Positions 19,269 through 27,929 of a stretch of 64,000 nt of DNA are shown here, in pieces. The DNA lies in NCBI GenBank assembly GCA_041875495.1, contig CP112982.1, positions 2,108,001-2,172,000 on the forward strand, in the 5' to 3' direction. The notes beneath the pieces are model-generated. The model was not told where the DNA came from and made no database searches. It saw only the letters and a list, made by a program, of their open reading frames with translations. The first letter of the stretch is position 1. Every line of letters starts with the position of its first letter. A program made the translations under genes and the position numbers. The stretch comes from Halomonas sp. CH40 (GTDB lineage Bacteria > Pseudomonadota > Gammaproteobacteria > Pseudomonadales > Halomonadaceae).

Positions 19269-19871
19269 TCACGCTTCATCGCGGCTGTTGCGCGCCGTAC
19301 TCACCAGGGGGCGAATATGCTCATCCACCGCTTCACGGGCACGGAAAATGCGCGAGCGCACGGTTCCCACCGGGCATTGCATCACCTGAGCAATATCTTC
19401 ATAGGCCAGGCCATCAAGCTCACGCAGGGTAATGGCGGTGCGTAAATCATCCGGCAGGTTTTCAATCGCCTCATAGACAGCGGCTTCCAGTTGATCACGG
19501 GCAATGGATGCCTCCGGTGACTCGCTATCTGAAAGGCGTCCGCTCTGATCAACGATTTCCGCATCGCTGATATCCACATCGTTGCCTGGCGGCCGACGAC
19601 TGCGAGACACCAGATGGTTTTTTGCGGTGTTGATGGCGATACGATACATCCAAGTGTAGAAAGCACTCTCCGAGCGAAAATTTCCCAACGCCCGATAGGC
19701 CTTGATAAACGCTTCCTGGGCCACATCCTGAACTTCGGAATGGTCGTGTACGTAGCGGCTGATCAGGCCGATGATCTTGTGCTGATATTTTCTGACCAGC
19801 AGATCAAACGCCCGGTTATCACCTTTCTGCGCCCGCTCGACCAATTGCTGGTCTGTTTCACGAGTGCCCAT
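19269..19871 (-). CDS. rpoE: RNA polymerase sigma factor RpoE/AlgU
   Basis: Extracytoplasmic-function sigma factor for envelope stress. The 200-residue protein has region 2 (AFDLLVRKYQHKIIGLISRYV, then DVAQEAFIKAYRALGNFRSESAFYTWMYRIAINTAKNHL) and region 4 (LPDDLRTAITLRELDGLAYEDIAQVMQCPVGTVRSRIFRAREAVD). The match to AlgU is near full length. AAGGAG sits eight bases before the ATG. The sequence upstream includes GGAAATG-16-GCTCAA on the minus strand, a poor match to an autoregulatory sigma-E promoter. Confidence 0.97.
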   Translation of the reverse strand: MGTRETDQQLVERAQKGDNRAFDLLVRKYQHKIIGLISRYVHDHSEVQDVAQEAFIKAYRALGNFRSESAFYTWMYRIAINTAKNHLVSRSRRPPGNDVDISDAEIVDQSGRLSDSESPEASIARDQLEAAVYEAIENLPDDLRTAITLRELDGLAYEDIAQVMQCPVGTVRSRIFRAREAVDEHIRPLVSTARNSRDEA

Positions 19872-20364
19872 GCAAACACTCCTTCAACCTGCATGGAGTG
19901 GCGGTACTGTCCAGATACGGTCCCTGATCAAAATGGGCATTCTCGGCAAACGGCATAGCGTCCCTTGAGCATATGGTTAAACTGTTCATTTCCAGAGCGT
20001 CATCAAGCAAAGGCTTGACAACGACAACCCGGAACAACGACGAGCGGAAAGAGATCGTCATTTTTTCGTTTGCTATGACAGTCATCTGACCACTTTCGTT
20101 TGGCAATTTATAAAGTGAATAGTGTTACGCGTTCTGGCCTTGGCATCAAGCAGTTGATCCGGTGATCTGTCACAGGATCATGGGCGATTGCACAGCAATT
20201 GCCGGTTGATCACTGGCCAAGCGATGCCAGGCACTATAAAGTTGCAGCTACTCCAAGGTTTTAAGCCTTTGCATGTTACAACTTCTTGAAAGCTCAACCA
20301 CGTTAGCTTATCAAGCATATTTCCAGACCCTTTTATCAACCCTCGTTCAAACACAGGTAGCAAG
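19872..20364. other. Divergent promoter region rpoE / aroG
   Basis: About 490 bases between divergent genes. The reading frame on the minus strand at 19858-20106 has no family likeness and overlaps the rpoE start, so it is not called. A sigma-70-type promoter candidate for aroG is listed separately. No leader peptide or TyrR/TrpR-like box was recognised. Confidence 0.5.
20286..20314 (+). promoter_or_regulatory. Candidate sigma-70 promoter of aroG
   Basis: TTGAAA (20286-20291), a 17-base spacer, then TATCAA (20309-20314), about 50 bases before the aroG ATG. Judged by eye only. Confidence 0.4.
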
Positions 20365-21441
20365 ATGTCAGAACAGCAGGTGAATAACCTTAACGTGCTC
20401 GCTCAGGATGTCCTGATCACGCCGGAAGCACTCAAGCAGGCCGTCCCGCTTACCGAAAAGGCCGAGCGCTGCGTTATTGAAGGTCGCCAGACCATTCAGA
20501 ACATTCTCGATGGCAAGGACCCGCGTCTGCTGGTGGTCGTCGGCCCTTGTTCCATCCACGATGTAGAAGCCGCCAAGGATTACGCCAAGCGTTTACGCGA
20601 ACTCGCCGACACGGTCAGCGACAGCCTGTATATCGTCATGCGCGTCTATTTTGAGAAGCCTCGCACCACAGTGGGCTGGAAAGGCCTGATCAACGACCCG
20701 CACCTTAACGATTCTTTCGAGATCGAGGAAGGCCTGCACATTGCCCGCCGCCTGCTGGTTGACCTGGCAGAAATAGGCCTGCCACTGGCTACCGAAGCCC
20801 TCGACCCGATTTCCCCCCAGTACCTGCAGGATTGCATCAGCTGGTCTGCGGTTGGCGCGCGCACCACGGAATCCCAGACTCACCGGGAAATGGCCTCTGG
20901 GCTTTCCGGCCCGGTTGGTTTCAAGAACGGCACCGATGGCAGCCTGGATGTGGCCATCAACGCCCTTCAATCGGTTGCCAGCCCGCATAACTTCCTGGGT
21001 ATCAACCATGCCGGCCAGGTGTCGATCATTCGCACCCGTGGCAATGCTTATGGCCATGTGGTGCTGCGCGGCGGCAATGGCAAGCCGAACTACGATAGCG
21101 TCAGCGTGGCACTGGCCGAGCAGGAACTCAAGAAAGCTGGTCTGTCGCCCAATATCATGATCGACTGCTCCCACGCCAACTCTAACAAGGACGCCGCCCT
21201 TCAGCCGCTGGTGCTGGAAAACGTCACCAACCAGATTCTCGACGGCAATACGTCGATCATCGGCCTGATGGTTGAGTCCAACATTGGTTGGGGCAATCAA
21301 AAGGTACCTGCCGATCTGAGCCAGCTGCAGTACGGCGTTTCCATCACCGATGCCTGCATTGACTGGGATACAACCGTCGACGCCTTCACCCAAATGAATG
21401 AAAAGCTGGCAGCCGTGCTGGCCAAGCGCATCGCTGCTTAA
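20365..21441 (+). CDS. aroG: 3-deoxy-7-phosphoheptulonate synthase (class I DAHP synthase)
   Basis: First step of the shikimate pathway: PEP plus erythrose 4-phosphate. The 358-residue protein is full length for the AroF/G/H family. VVVGPCSIHD contains the metal-ligand Cys. RVYFEKPRTTVGWKGL, GARTTESQTHREMASG, GFKNGTDGS and MIDCSHANS are diagnostic. Which aromatic amino acid inhibits it cannot be decided from motifs alone, so aroG is used loosely. CAGGTAG lies a few bases before the ATG. The gene stands alone and ends at the hairpin shared with dinG. Confidence 0.93.
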   Translation: MSEQQVNNLNVLAQDVLITPEALKQAVPLTEKAERCVIEGRQTIQNILDGKDPRLLVVVGPCSIHDVEAAKDYAKRLRELADTVSDSLYIVMRVYFEKPRTTVGWKGLINDPHLNDSFEIEEGLHIARRLLVDLAEIGLPLATEALDPISPQYLQDCISWSAVGARTTESQTHREMASGLSGPVGFKNGTDGSLDVAINALQSVASPHNFLGINHAGQVSIIRTRGNAYGHVVLRGGNGKPNYDSVSVALAEQELKKAGLSPNIMIDCSHANSNKDAALQPLVLENVTNQILDGNTSIIGLMVESNIGWGNQKVPADLSQLQYGVSITDACIDWDTTVDAFTQMNEKLAAVLAKRIAA

Positions 21442-21479
21442 CCAGCCCGCGCCAGACGCTTCATCAGACGCTGTAACAT

Positions 21480-21505
21480 CCGCCCAGCTTGGCTAAGCTG
21501 GGCGG
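21480..21505. terminator. Shared hairpin between convergent aroG and dinG
   Basis: Perfect 11-base-pair stem (CCGCCCAGCTT / AAGCTGGGCGG) with a 4-base loop, 38 bases past the aroG stop and 8 bases past the dinG stop on the other strand. T-tails are weak on both sides, so it is probably a bidirectional but leaky terminator. Confidence 0.65.
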
Positions 21506-21512
21506 ACTCATT

Positions 21513-23645
21513 TCACACACCCGCGATTTCACGCCGAAACGGTGGCAAGGCATCCAGCAGCGCCTTGCCGTAGCGGCGTGTTAGCACCCTTCGGTCCAAC
21601 AGGGTAATTCTGCCCCGGTCGCTTTCCTTGCGGATCAGGCGCCCGCAGGCCTGCACCAGCTTGATCGATGCATCAGGCACGCTGATGCGCATGAAGGCGT
21701 TACCGCCCTGACTTTCAATCCACTCAGCCAGGGTGGCGCCCACAGGATCATCCGGCACCGCAAACGGCAGCCGGGTAATGATCACATGAGTCAGGTAGTC
21801 ACCGGGCAGGTCAATCCCTTCGGCAAAACTGGCCAGCCCAAAGATGATACTGCCCTTGCCCGCATCCACAGCATCACGATGACGCTCCAGCAACTCGCGC
21901 TTGGGCAGGGCATCCTGAGCCAGTACGCGCTGCTTTACCCTAGCCGGCAATGCTTTCTCGACGGCCCTAAGCTGAGCGCGGGAAGAGAACAGCACCAGGG
22001 TGGCTTCGTCCTTGCCCAGCGCCGCCACAAAATCAACAATTGCCTGCTCGTGAACATCACGGTTCCCCGGGTCGGCGGCGGCCTGGGGCACGCTCAGCAC
22101 CGCATTGGCGTAATCAAACGGGCTGGGCAGCGCCTGATAACGGTAGCGGCTGGCCAGACCCGCGCGCTCCTGCAGGCGCTCAAAACGCCCCAGCGCTGTC
22201 AGGGTCGCGGAGGTCACTACGGCGCCGTGGCAACGCCCCCAGAGATTTTTCGCCAGGGTTTCTGCTGCGGAAACCGGGCTGGCCGAAAACTCAATATCCG
22301 GCTCGCCGTTGACCCGGTTCAGGCTGATCCAGCGCGCACTGGGTGGCGCCTTGGGCGGGTCTTCTGTGCTGAAGGCAGTCCATAGCGCATGGGCGTCATC
22401 AGCCCGGCCATGCGCCAGGGCCACCAGCGGCAACCAGGCTTCCGCCTGCTCACGGGCCAGGCCCGTCTGCTTGTCAGGGTCCAGGCTTTCGCGCAGGATA
22501 TCGCTGATGCTTTCCAGAGTGCGCGCCAGAGTGGCAAATATCGTCACCAGCTGGGTGGCCTGCTCGCGCAGCCCATCGGGTGCCTTGCCGCCTTCAAAAC
22601 GCACCTGCTTAAAGGTCTCATCGTCATGCAGACCGTTAGGTCGCTCGGCCAACTGATAGCCAGTCTGAAACACATCGCCAAGCAGCGGCTCAAGCGCTTG
22701 CAGGGTATCCGGCAGCGTCGCCAGCAAGCGCGCCACCGTGGTCTGCGCGGCCAGCGCCTGATTGAGTTCTGTCAGGCTGTTCTTAAGGGTTTTCAGCCAG
22801 CCCAGGCAACCATGTACGGCAAAACGGTGAGCAAAGTGCGATAGCGCTTTATCAGGCAGATGATGGCCTTCATCAAAGATGAAGATGGCATCTTCCGGAT
22901 CCGGCAGAATCGCACCGCCACCCAAGGAAAGATCCGCCAACACCAGATCATGGTTAGCGACAATTACATCGGCTTCTTCCAGGTCACGGCGGGCACGAAA
23001 GAAGGCGCAGGCCGCAAAGTGACCGCAGCGGCGGTTGGTACATTGGCGGTGATCCACCGTCAATCGCCGCCAGCTCTGGGCATCAATGCTTTCTGGCCAG
23101 CTATCCCGGTCGCCCTGCCATTCGCCTTTGCCATAGGCGTCCACCATGTTTTTCGCCAGCGCCTCAAACTCGCTGTTACCGGCGGCCAGATCCTGCTCGA
23201 ACAATGACATAGCCGGGTTGGGTTCAGCGCCGCCGGTGGCCTGATCAAGGCGCGCTACGCATACGTAGCGGCCACGCCCCTTGGCCAGGGCATAGCGAAA
23301 AGCCAAACCACTGTGCTTGGCCAGCATGGGCAGGTCTTGGTTGAGCACCTGCTCCTGCAGAGCAATGGTTGCCGTCGAAAGAATCAGGCGCTTGCCCTGG
23401 GCCTTGGCAATCGGCAGCGCGGAAAGCAGGTACGCCAGGGTTTTACCCGTGCCGGTGCCTGCTTCAAGCACGCAGACATGGGTATCATTCTGGCGCTTGC
23501 CATCGTTGTCCATGCTGATACCGCCCAGGGTACGGGCGATTTCGGCCATCATCAGGCGCTGGCCATAGCGCGGTGTCAGCGACAGCTGCTCCACCACCCG
23601 ACGATAGGCCGCCTGTATTTCGCTTTTCAGCGCATCATCCAGCAT
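21513..23645 (-). CDS. dinG: ATP-dependent DNA helicase DinG
   Basis: Superfamily 2 iron-sulfur helicase (XPD-like, 5'-3') that unwinds D-loops, R-loops and forks. The 710 residues match DinG length (E. coli 716). Walker A is in EAGTGTGKTLAYLL, the DEAH-like box is FDEGHHL, and late motifs are FGLASFAEGIDLPGDYLTHVIITRLPF and QACGRLIRKESDRG. Four cysteines for the 4Fe-4S cluster are visible (YVCVARLDQ, then CTNRRCGHFAAC). The start is five bases after the rhlB stop, so the genes are probably co-transcribed. Confidence 0.93.
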   Translation of the reverse strand: MLDDALKSEIQAAYRRVVEQLSLTPRYGQRLMMAEIARTLGGISMDNDGKRQNDTHVCVLEAGTGTGKTLAYLLSALPIAKAQGKRLILSTATIALQEQVLNQDLPMLAKHSGLAFRYALAKGRGRYVCVARLDQATGGAEPNPAMSLFEQDLAAGNSEFEALAKNMVDAYGKGEWQGDRDSWPESIDAQSWRRLTVDHRQCTNRRCGHFAACAFFRARRDLEEADVIVANHDLVLADLSLGGGAILPDPEDAIFIFDEGHHLPDKALSHFAHRFAVHGCLGWLKTLKNSLTELNQALAAQTTVARLLATLPDTLQALEPLLGDVFQTGYQLAERPNGLHDDETFKQVRFEGGKAPDGLREQATQLVTIFATLARTLESISDILRESLDPDKQTGLAREQAEAWLPLVALAHGRADDAHALWTAFSTEDPPKAPPSARWISLNRVNGEPDIEFSASPVSAAETLAKNLWGRCHGAVVTSATLTALGRFERLQERAGLASRYRYQALPSPFDYANAVLSVPQAAADPGNRDVHEQAIVDFVAALGKDEATLVLFSSRAQLRAVEKALPARVKQRVLAQDALPKRELLERHRDAVDAGKGSIIFGLASFAEGIDLPGDYLTHVIITRLPFAVPDDPVGATLAEWIESQGGNAFMRISVPDASIKLVQACGRLIRKESDRGRITLLDRRVLTRRYGKALLDALPPFRREIAGV

Positions 23646-23650
23646 GACCG

Positions 23651-24925
23651 TTACAGCAGACCTTCCGGCGGATGTTCGCAGGGTAGTTTCTCATCGATGT
23701 AGCGTTCAATTTCTGGCAGCGAGAAGGCATCTTCTTCGCCGACAAAACTGATTGACACACCCTTGGCGCCAGCACGGCCGGTACGTCCGATACGGTGGAC
23801 GTAATCTTCCGGGTCTTCCGGCAGGGTATAGTTGATGACGTGGCTGACATCATCAATGTGAATCCCGCGCCCGGCCACATCAGTGGCGACCAGCACCTGA
23901 ATCTCGCCTTCGCGGAAACGCTCCAGCGTCTTGATCCGCTGCGCCTGAGGCACATCACCCGACAGCATGGCGGCATTGATACCGGCTTTGCTGAGCACAT
24001 CATTGAGCTTGCGCACCAGGTCACGGCGGTTGCCGAAGACCATCACGCGCTCAAAGCTTTCCTGCTCCAGCAGGCTGACCAGCAGGCGCTGCTTGTCATC
24101 GTCGGACACCATATACACGCGCTGATCGATATCTGCCTGATTTTCCAGGGTGATTTCGATCTCGACATGCGCCGGGTCAAGCGTCCACTGGCTGGCCAGA
24201 TTAAGAATATCCTCGGTAAAGGTCGCCGAGAACAGGAAGGTCTGGCGCTCTTCCTTCTGGGGCGTATAGCGGATGATGCGCTTGACGTCAGGAATAAAGC
24301 CCATCGACAACATGCGGTCGGCTTCATCCAGCACCAGCACTTCCACTTCACCCAGGTCGATATCCTTTTTCTGATGAAAATCGAGCAGACGGCCCGGCGT
24401 GGCCACCAGGATGTCGATTTTCTTGCCCAGGCTATCGCGCTGCTTCTGGTAATCCATACCGCCGACAACGCTGGCGACATTCAGCTTGGTGAAACGCGCC
24501 AGCGCACGGGCATCTTTCTCGATCTGCAGGGCCAGTTCACGGGTAGGCGCAATCACCAGCGCTCGAGGAGCACCCTGTTTCTGGCCTTCCGGCGCTGGCT
24601 CTTCCAGGAAGTAGGCCAACATCGAAATCAGAAAGGCGGCTGTCTTGCCGGTACCCGTCTGTGCCTTGCCGACAATATCGCCACCGAGCAGCGTCTGGCG
24701 CAGGGCTTCAGCCTGAATCGGCGTGCAGTATTCAAACCCTTGGGCGTGAATGGCACGCATCAGGGGAAGCGGCAGATCAAAATCATGAAAGCGCCATTTA
24801 CCCGCCACAGCGGGCACCTGAAACTGGCGCAGATCCCAGTTCGACTGGCGACGACGCGGTTTGCGACGACGACGCTTGGGCTTACGGTTCTGGGCCGATG
24901 CGGGGGTCTGTTCCGGCTCGCTCAT
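23651..24925 (-). CDS. rhlB: DEAD-box RNA helicase RhlB
   Basis: ATP-dependent RNA helicase that is a degradosome partner of RNase E in E. coli; rne lies at 61.8 kb here. The 424 residues begin with a lysine/arginine-rich tail ([12 protein letters not shown]), as in Pseudomonas RhlB. Motifs follow in order: Q motif [12 protein letters not shown], Walker [29 protein letters not shown] in [13 protein letters not shown] in [20 protein letters not shown] and [10 protein letters not shown]. Assignment over RhlE rests on the N-terminal block [13 protein letters not shown] and overall similarity. Confidence 0.88.
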   Translation of the reverse strand: MSEPEQTPASAQNRKPKRRRRKPRRRQSNWDLRQFQVPAVAGKWRFHDFDLPLPLMRAIHAQGFEYCTPIQAEALRQTLLGGDIVGKAQTGTGKTAAFLISMLAYFLEEPAPEGQKQGAPRALVIAPTRELALQIEKDARALARFTKLNVASVVGGMDYQKQRDSLGKKIDILVATPGRLLDFHQKKDIDLGEVEVLVLDEADRMLSMGFIPDVKRIIRYTPQKEERQTFLFSATFTEDILNLASQWTLDPAHVEIEITLENQADIDQRVYMVSDDDKQRLLVSLLEQESFERVMVFGNRRDLVRKLNDVLSKAGINAAMLSGDVPQAQRIKTLERFREGEIQVLVATDVAGRGIHIDDVSHVINYTLPEDPEDYVHRIGRTGRAGAKGVSISFVGEEDAFSLPEIERYIDEKLPCEHPPEGLL

Positions 24926-25090
24926 AGGCTCTCTATTCGTCAGTTACGGTGAATGTTGCGTGATGAAGACAGTATTGTAACAGGCTTTGCCCGCCAGGCA
25001 CCCTTCTCGATTGTGTTCTCCATGTGCGATGGCGCCTGGACTGTTAGAATACAGTTCAACACTAACGTTTTTACATCAGCGGAGCGTGAT

Positions 25091-25330
25091 ATGACGCGCA
25101 AGAAAAAAACCCGTTCACTCGCCGACAAGGTGACAATTCGCACCGGTCGGCGCAAGGATTTCAAGAAGTGGCGCCACGATAACCCGGATCAGGTAGCGCC
25201 TTCACGGCGTTTCGTCGCCAAAAAGCAGCAGCAGCGCAAGTTGCAGGCTGCCCGTAAGATGGCGCGCCAGGAAAGCGGACAGTCCATCCAGATTCACCCC
25301 GGCGACAAGGATAACAAAGAGGACTCATGA
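25091..25330 (+). CDS. Small basic protein of unknown function upstream of xthA
   Basis: A 79-residue protein starting [21 protein letters not shown], with about one third Lys/Arg, no cysteine and no hydrophobic segment. It looks nucleic-acid binding, but no family is recognised. The ATG at 25091 has GGAG upstream; the frame stays open 46 codons earlier without coding character. Its TGA overlaps the xthA start (ATGA), so the two are coupled, suggesting a joint role with exonuclease III or a shared promoter only. Confidence 0.7.
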   Translation: MTRKKKTRSLADKVTIRTGRRKDFKKWRHDNPDQVAPSRRFVAKKQQQRKLQAARKMARQESGQSIQIHPGDKDNKEDS

Positions 25331-26163
25331 TGCGGCTGGTCTCTTTCAATATCAACGGCATTCGCGCCCGGCTGCATCAGCTGCAGGCATTGATTGATCA
25401 GCTCAAGCCTGATGTGATCGGCCTGCAGGAAACCAAGGTTCACGATGATGCCTTTCCCCGTGACGCCGTTGAAGCCATGGGCTATCACGTCTTCTATTTT
25501 GGCCAGAAAGGCCATTATGGGGTTGCCCTGCTTTGCCGTCAGCGGCCGGAGGCTGTCTTCTACGGCTTTCCCGATGACGAGGAAGACGCCCAGAAGCGCA
25601 TGATCGGCGCCCGCCTGATCGCCGAGGATGGCGAGGCCGTAACGGTCTGGAATGGCTACTTTCCCCAGGGTGAAAACATCGCTCACCCCACCAAGTTTCC
25701 CTATAAGGAACGTTTTTATCAACAACTGGCCCGCCTGCTTGATCAGCAGCATCGCCCGGATGAGCGCCTTGCGGTGATGGGCGATTTTAATATCTCGCCA
25801 CAGGATCAGGATATTGGCATTGGTGAGCCAAACCGCAAGCGTTGGCTGCGCGAGGGCAAGACCAGCTTTCAGCCGATTGAGCGCGAGTGGCTGGAAGGCA
25901 TCAAGGCTTGGGGGCTAAGCGACAGCTATCGTCTGATTCACCCTGAGCGCAATGACCATTTCAGCTGGTTCGACTACCGCTCAAAGGGCTTTAACGACGA
26001 TCCCAAACGCGGCCTGCGGATTGACTATATTCTGGTCACCCAACCGCTGGCAGACTGCGTATCCGGCGCGGATATCGACTACCCCCTGCGCGCCATGGAA
26101 AAGCCTTCTGACCATGCGCCTACCTGGAGTGATTTTTCCATCACCCTGAAAGACGCCACCTGA
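25327..26163 (+). CDS. xthA: Exodeoxyribonuclease III
   Basis: AP endonuclease and 3'-5' exonuclease of base-excision repair. The 278-residue protein has the full endonuclease/exonuclease/phosphatase fold: [15 protein letters not shown], the metal-ligand Glu in [36 protein letters not shown], and the catalytic Asp-His in [12 protein letters not shown]. Two adjacent ATGs (25327 and 25330) could serve; GAGG is 4 and 7 bases upstream, slightly favouring the second. It ends 16 bases before the convergent tonB operon. Confidence 0.95.
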   Translation: MMRLVSFNINGIRARLHQLQALIDQLKPDVIGLQETKVHDDAFPRDAVEAMGYHVFYFGQKGHYGVALLCRQRPEAVFYGFPDDEEDAQKRMIGARLIAEDGEAVTVWNGYFPQGENIAHPTKFPYKERFYQQLARLLDQQHRPDERLAVMGDFNISPQDQDIGIGEPNRKRWLREGKTSFQPIEREWLEGIKAWGLSDSYRLIHPERNDHFSWFDYRSKGFNDDPKRGLRIDYILVTQPLADCVSGADIDYPLRAMEKPSDHAPTWSDFSITLKDAT

Positions 26164-26179
26164 TTCCCTCTGGCGCTGT

Positions 26180-26989
26180 TTACCTTAGCTGAAACTCAAT
26201 GCGTTGAGTGGCGCGCCTGAGCTGCTCGCTGGCCTCAAACTGCCAGCGAGCAATGGCGTCCAGCGCCGCTTCTTCAAACACCCGCTTCGGCTGGGCCCGG
26301 ATCACGCGAATCGTCCTGCTGTCCACACTCCCATCACGGCGGATCACAAACTCCACTTCGACAAACCCTTCCAACCCGCGCCGTTGGGCGCGCCGTGGGT
26401 AGGTGGGGTTTACCCGGCTGGCCGGGGCCAGCTGGCCGACGCTCACCGGCTCATTTGAAGGCGCAGCCTGCGCCTGGGCAGGCGCGTCTTGCTGGGGTGA
26501 AGCAAACGCATGCTCGGCCGCAGACTTGGACGCGGCATCCGCCTGAGGCGTGGGCTCAGGTTTTGCTTCGGGTTCTGATTCTGGCTTGGGTTCAGGTTCA
26601 GGTTTAGGCTCTGGCTTTGGTTCGGGCTCAGGTTCTGGTTTGGGTTCTGGCTCAGGCTCTGGTTTAGGTTCCGGTTTAGGCTCTGGTTCTAGCGCTTCAC
26701 TGTCATTGACCACCACCTGGCTGTCAGCGTCCGGCAATGCGTCAGGCACTTGCTCCACCTGGGGTGGCGGCGTTTCTGTGTCAGGCACGTTTTCGCTGGC
26801 CGCAGGCGTTTGTGCGGCCTGTTCAGGTGGCGTTTCGGTTGACTCGGTGGCTTCTAGCAGGGTCATCGACAGTGTCATTTCGGGAGCTTCCACTGGCCGC
26901 TCCGGCGGAGTGACCAGCAGGGCTAACAGCCAGAACAATCCCACTGCCAGCGTCATCCCTCCCAGCATGGAAAGCAGATGGCGCATCAT
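26180..26989 (-). CDS. tonB: Energy-transducing protein TonB
   Basis: Links the proton-motive force sensed by ExbBD to outer-membrane TonB-dependent transporters. The 269 residues show an N-terminal anchor helix (about 8-27) and a long periplasmic spacer with about 50 residues of EP/KP repeats (nucleotides about 26560-26700). A C-terminal TonB domain follows ([20 protein letters not shown], then RWQFE). It lacks the signal-anchor SHLS-type His motif of E. coli TonB, as is common for TonB2-type proteins. It overlaps exbD by four bases and closes the operon. Confidence 0.92.
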   Translation of the reverse strand: MMRHLLSMLGGMTLAVGLFWLLALLVTPPERPVEAPEMTLSMTLLEATESTETPPEQAAQTPAASENVPDTETPPPQVEQVPDALPDADSQVVVNDSEALEPEPKPEPKPEPEPEPKPEPEPEPKPEPKPEPEPKPESEPEAKPEPTPQADAASKSAAEHAFASPQQDAPAQAQAAPSNEPVSVGQLAPASRVNPTYPRRAQRRGLEGFVEVEFVIRRDGSVDSRTIRVIRAQPKRVFEEAALDAIARWQFEASEQLRRATQRIEFQLR

Positions 26990-27393
26990 CGTTTGCTCCG
27001 GCTTGCCGCTACCGCGACCTGTTCAACGCCAGCCTGTTTGAGGCGGTCCATCACTTCAATCAGAAGACCAGTGGTGGACGCCCGGTCCGCCTGAATAACC
27101 ACAGCGCCATCATCACTCAACATTCCGGCCACCTGTTGGCCAATACGATGCACATCCACCGCTTTGCCATCCACCCAGACAGCGCCTTCAGGCGTAATGG
27201 CCACCAGCACCTGAGCATCCAGGCGCGGCGTTGCCGCTGAGGCTTCTGGGCGCTCGATCTCGACGCCGCTTTCCTTGATAAAGCTGGTGGTGACGATAAA
27301 AAAGATCAGCATGATAAACACCACATCAAGCATCGGTGTCAGGTTTACCTCGTTGCTGTCTGTCGTGAATTCCATGGAACGGCGTCTACGCAT
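26986..27393 (-). CDS. exbD: Biopolymer transport protein ExbD
   Basis: Proton-channel partner of ExbB. From ATG 27393 (GGAGG seven bases upstream) it has 135 residues: a basic start MRRRRSMEF, then a single membrane helix with the conserved Asp in [18 protein letters not shown], then a periplasmic domain. The start overlaps the end of exbB by eight bases; the longer frame from 27426 lies wholly inside exbB. Overlap with tonB is four bases. Tight coupling throughout is typical of TonB2/TtpC operons. Confidence 0.93.
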   Translation of the reverse strand: MRRRRSMEFTTDSNEVNLTPMLDVVFIMLIFFIVTTSFIKESGVEIERPEASAATPRLDAQVLVAITPEGAVWVDGKAVDVHRIGQQVAGMLSDDGAVVIQADRASTTGLLIEVMDRLKQAGVEQVAVAASRSKR

Positions 27394-27928
27394 TGTTTTC
27401 CTCCAGCGCGCGGGCCAGGCGGTCATTCAGGCGCTGGTCTTCCCGGCGAATCACATGCTCAAGACGGCTGATCAACAAGAGCCCGACCAGCGCAATGGCC
27501 ATACCGGCCAGGGTGGGCAGCGTGGCCCGCGCCACACCGTCGGCCATGGCCCGAGCCTGATGGGTATCGCTAAGAGCCAGACTATCAAAGACGCTGATCA
27601 TGCCGGTCACCGTGCCCAATAAGCCGAGCAGCGGGCACAGAGCCACTAACAGTTTGATCCAGGGTAAGGGGCGACGCAGCCTGGCCACCAGTGTTTGCGT
27701 CCACACTTGGCGCAGCGTGCGAGCACTCCAGCTGCGATGATCGCTGCGCGCCGTCCAGCGACGGATCAGCTGACGGCGGGCAAGGCGCCAGCTGACGCGG
27801 TAATACCACCAGCGTTCAAGTGCCATACCAAAAACCAGCATGGCCACCAGTGCCAATATCCCCAGCACGGGGCCGCCTGCGTCTAACAGGCGCTCAACCG
27901 GGGCCAGCCAGAGAGGCAAGTTGGGCAT
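27386..27928 (-). CDS. exbB: MotA/TolQ/ExbB proton channel protein (ExbB2-like)
   Basis: Short ExbB homologue of 180 residues with three membrane helices (about 18-40, 88-110 and 125-150). The diagnostic LVALCPLLGLLGTVTGMISVFDSLA is present over that region. GGAGGG precedes the ATG. It follows the longer channel-family gene by one base and overlaps exbD. Short TolQ/ExbB proteins paired with a long TtpC-type member occur in TonB2 clusters of Vibrio and other marine bacteria. Confidence 0.9.
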   Translation of the reverse strand: MPNLPLWLAPVERLLDAGGPVLGILALVAMLVFGMALERWWYYRVSWRLARRQLIRRWTARSDHRSWSARTLRQVWTQTLVARLRRPLPWIKLLVALCPLLGLLGTVTGMISVFDSLALSDTHQARAMADGVARATLPTLAGMAIALVGLLLISRLEHVIRREDQRLNDRLARALEENNA

Positions 27929-27929
27929 A

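Noticed and set aside
19858..20106. 82-codon minus-strand frame before rpoE
   Set aside because: Overlaps the rpoE ribosome site, no family likeness, and probably just the rpoE leader.
23795..24952. 385-codon plus-strand frame
   Set aside because: Antisense to rhlB with no recognisable domains.
26555..26705. Short-period repeat array resembling a CRISPR or microsatellite
   Set aside because: It is the coding DNA of the TonB EP/KP spacer; there are no spacers of even length.
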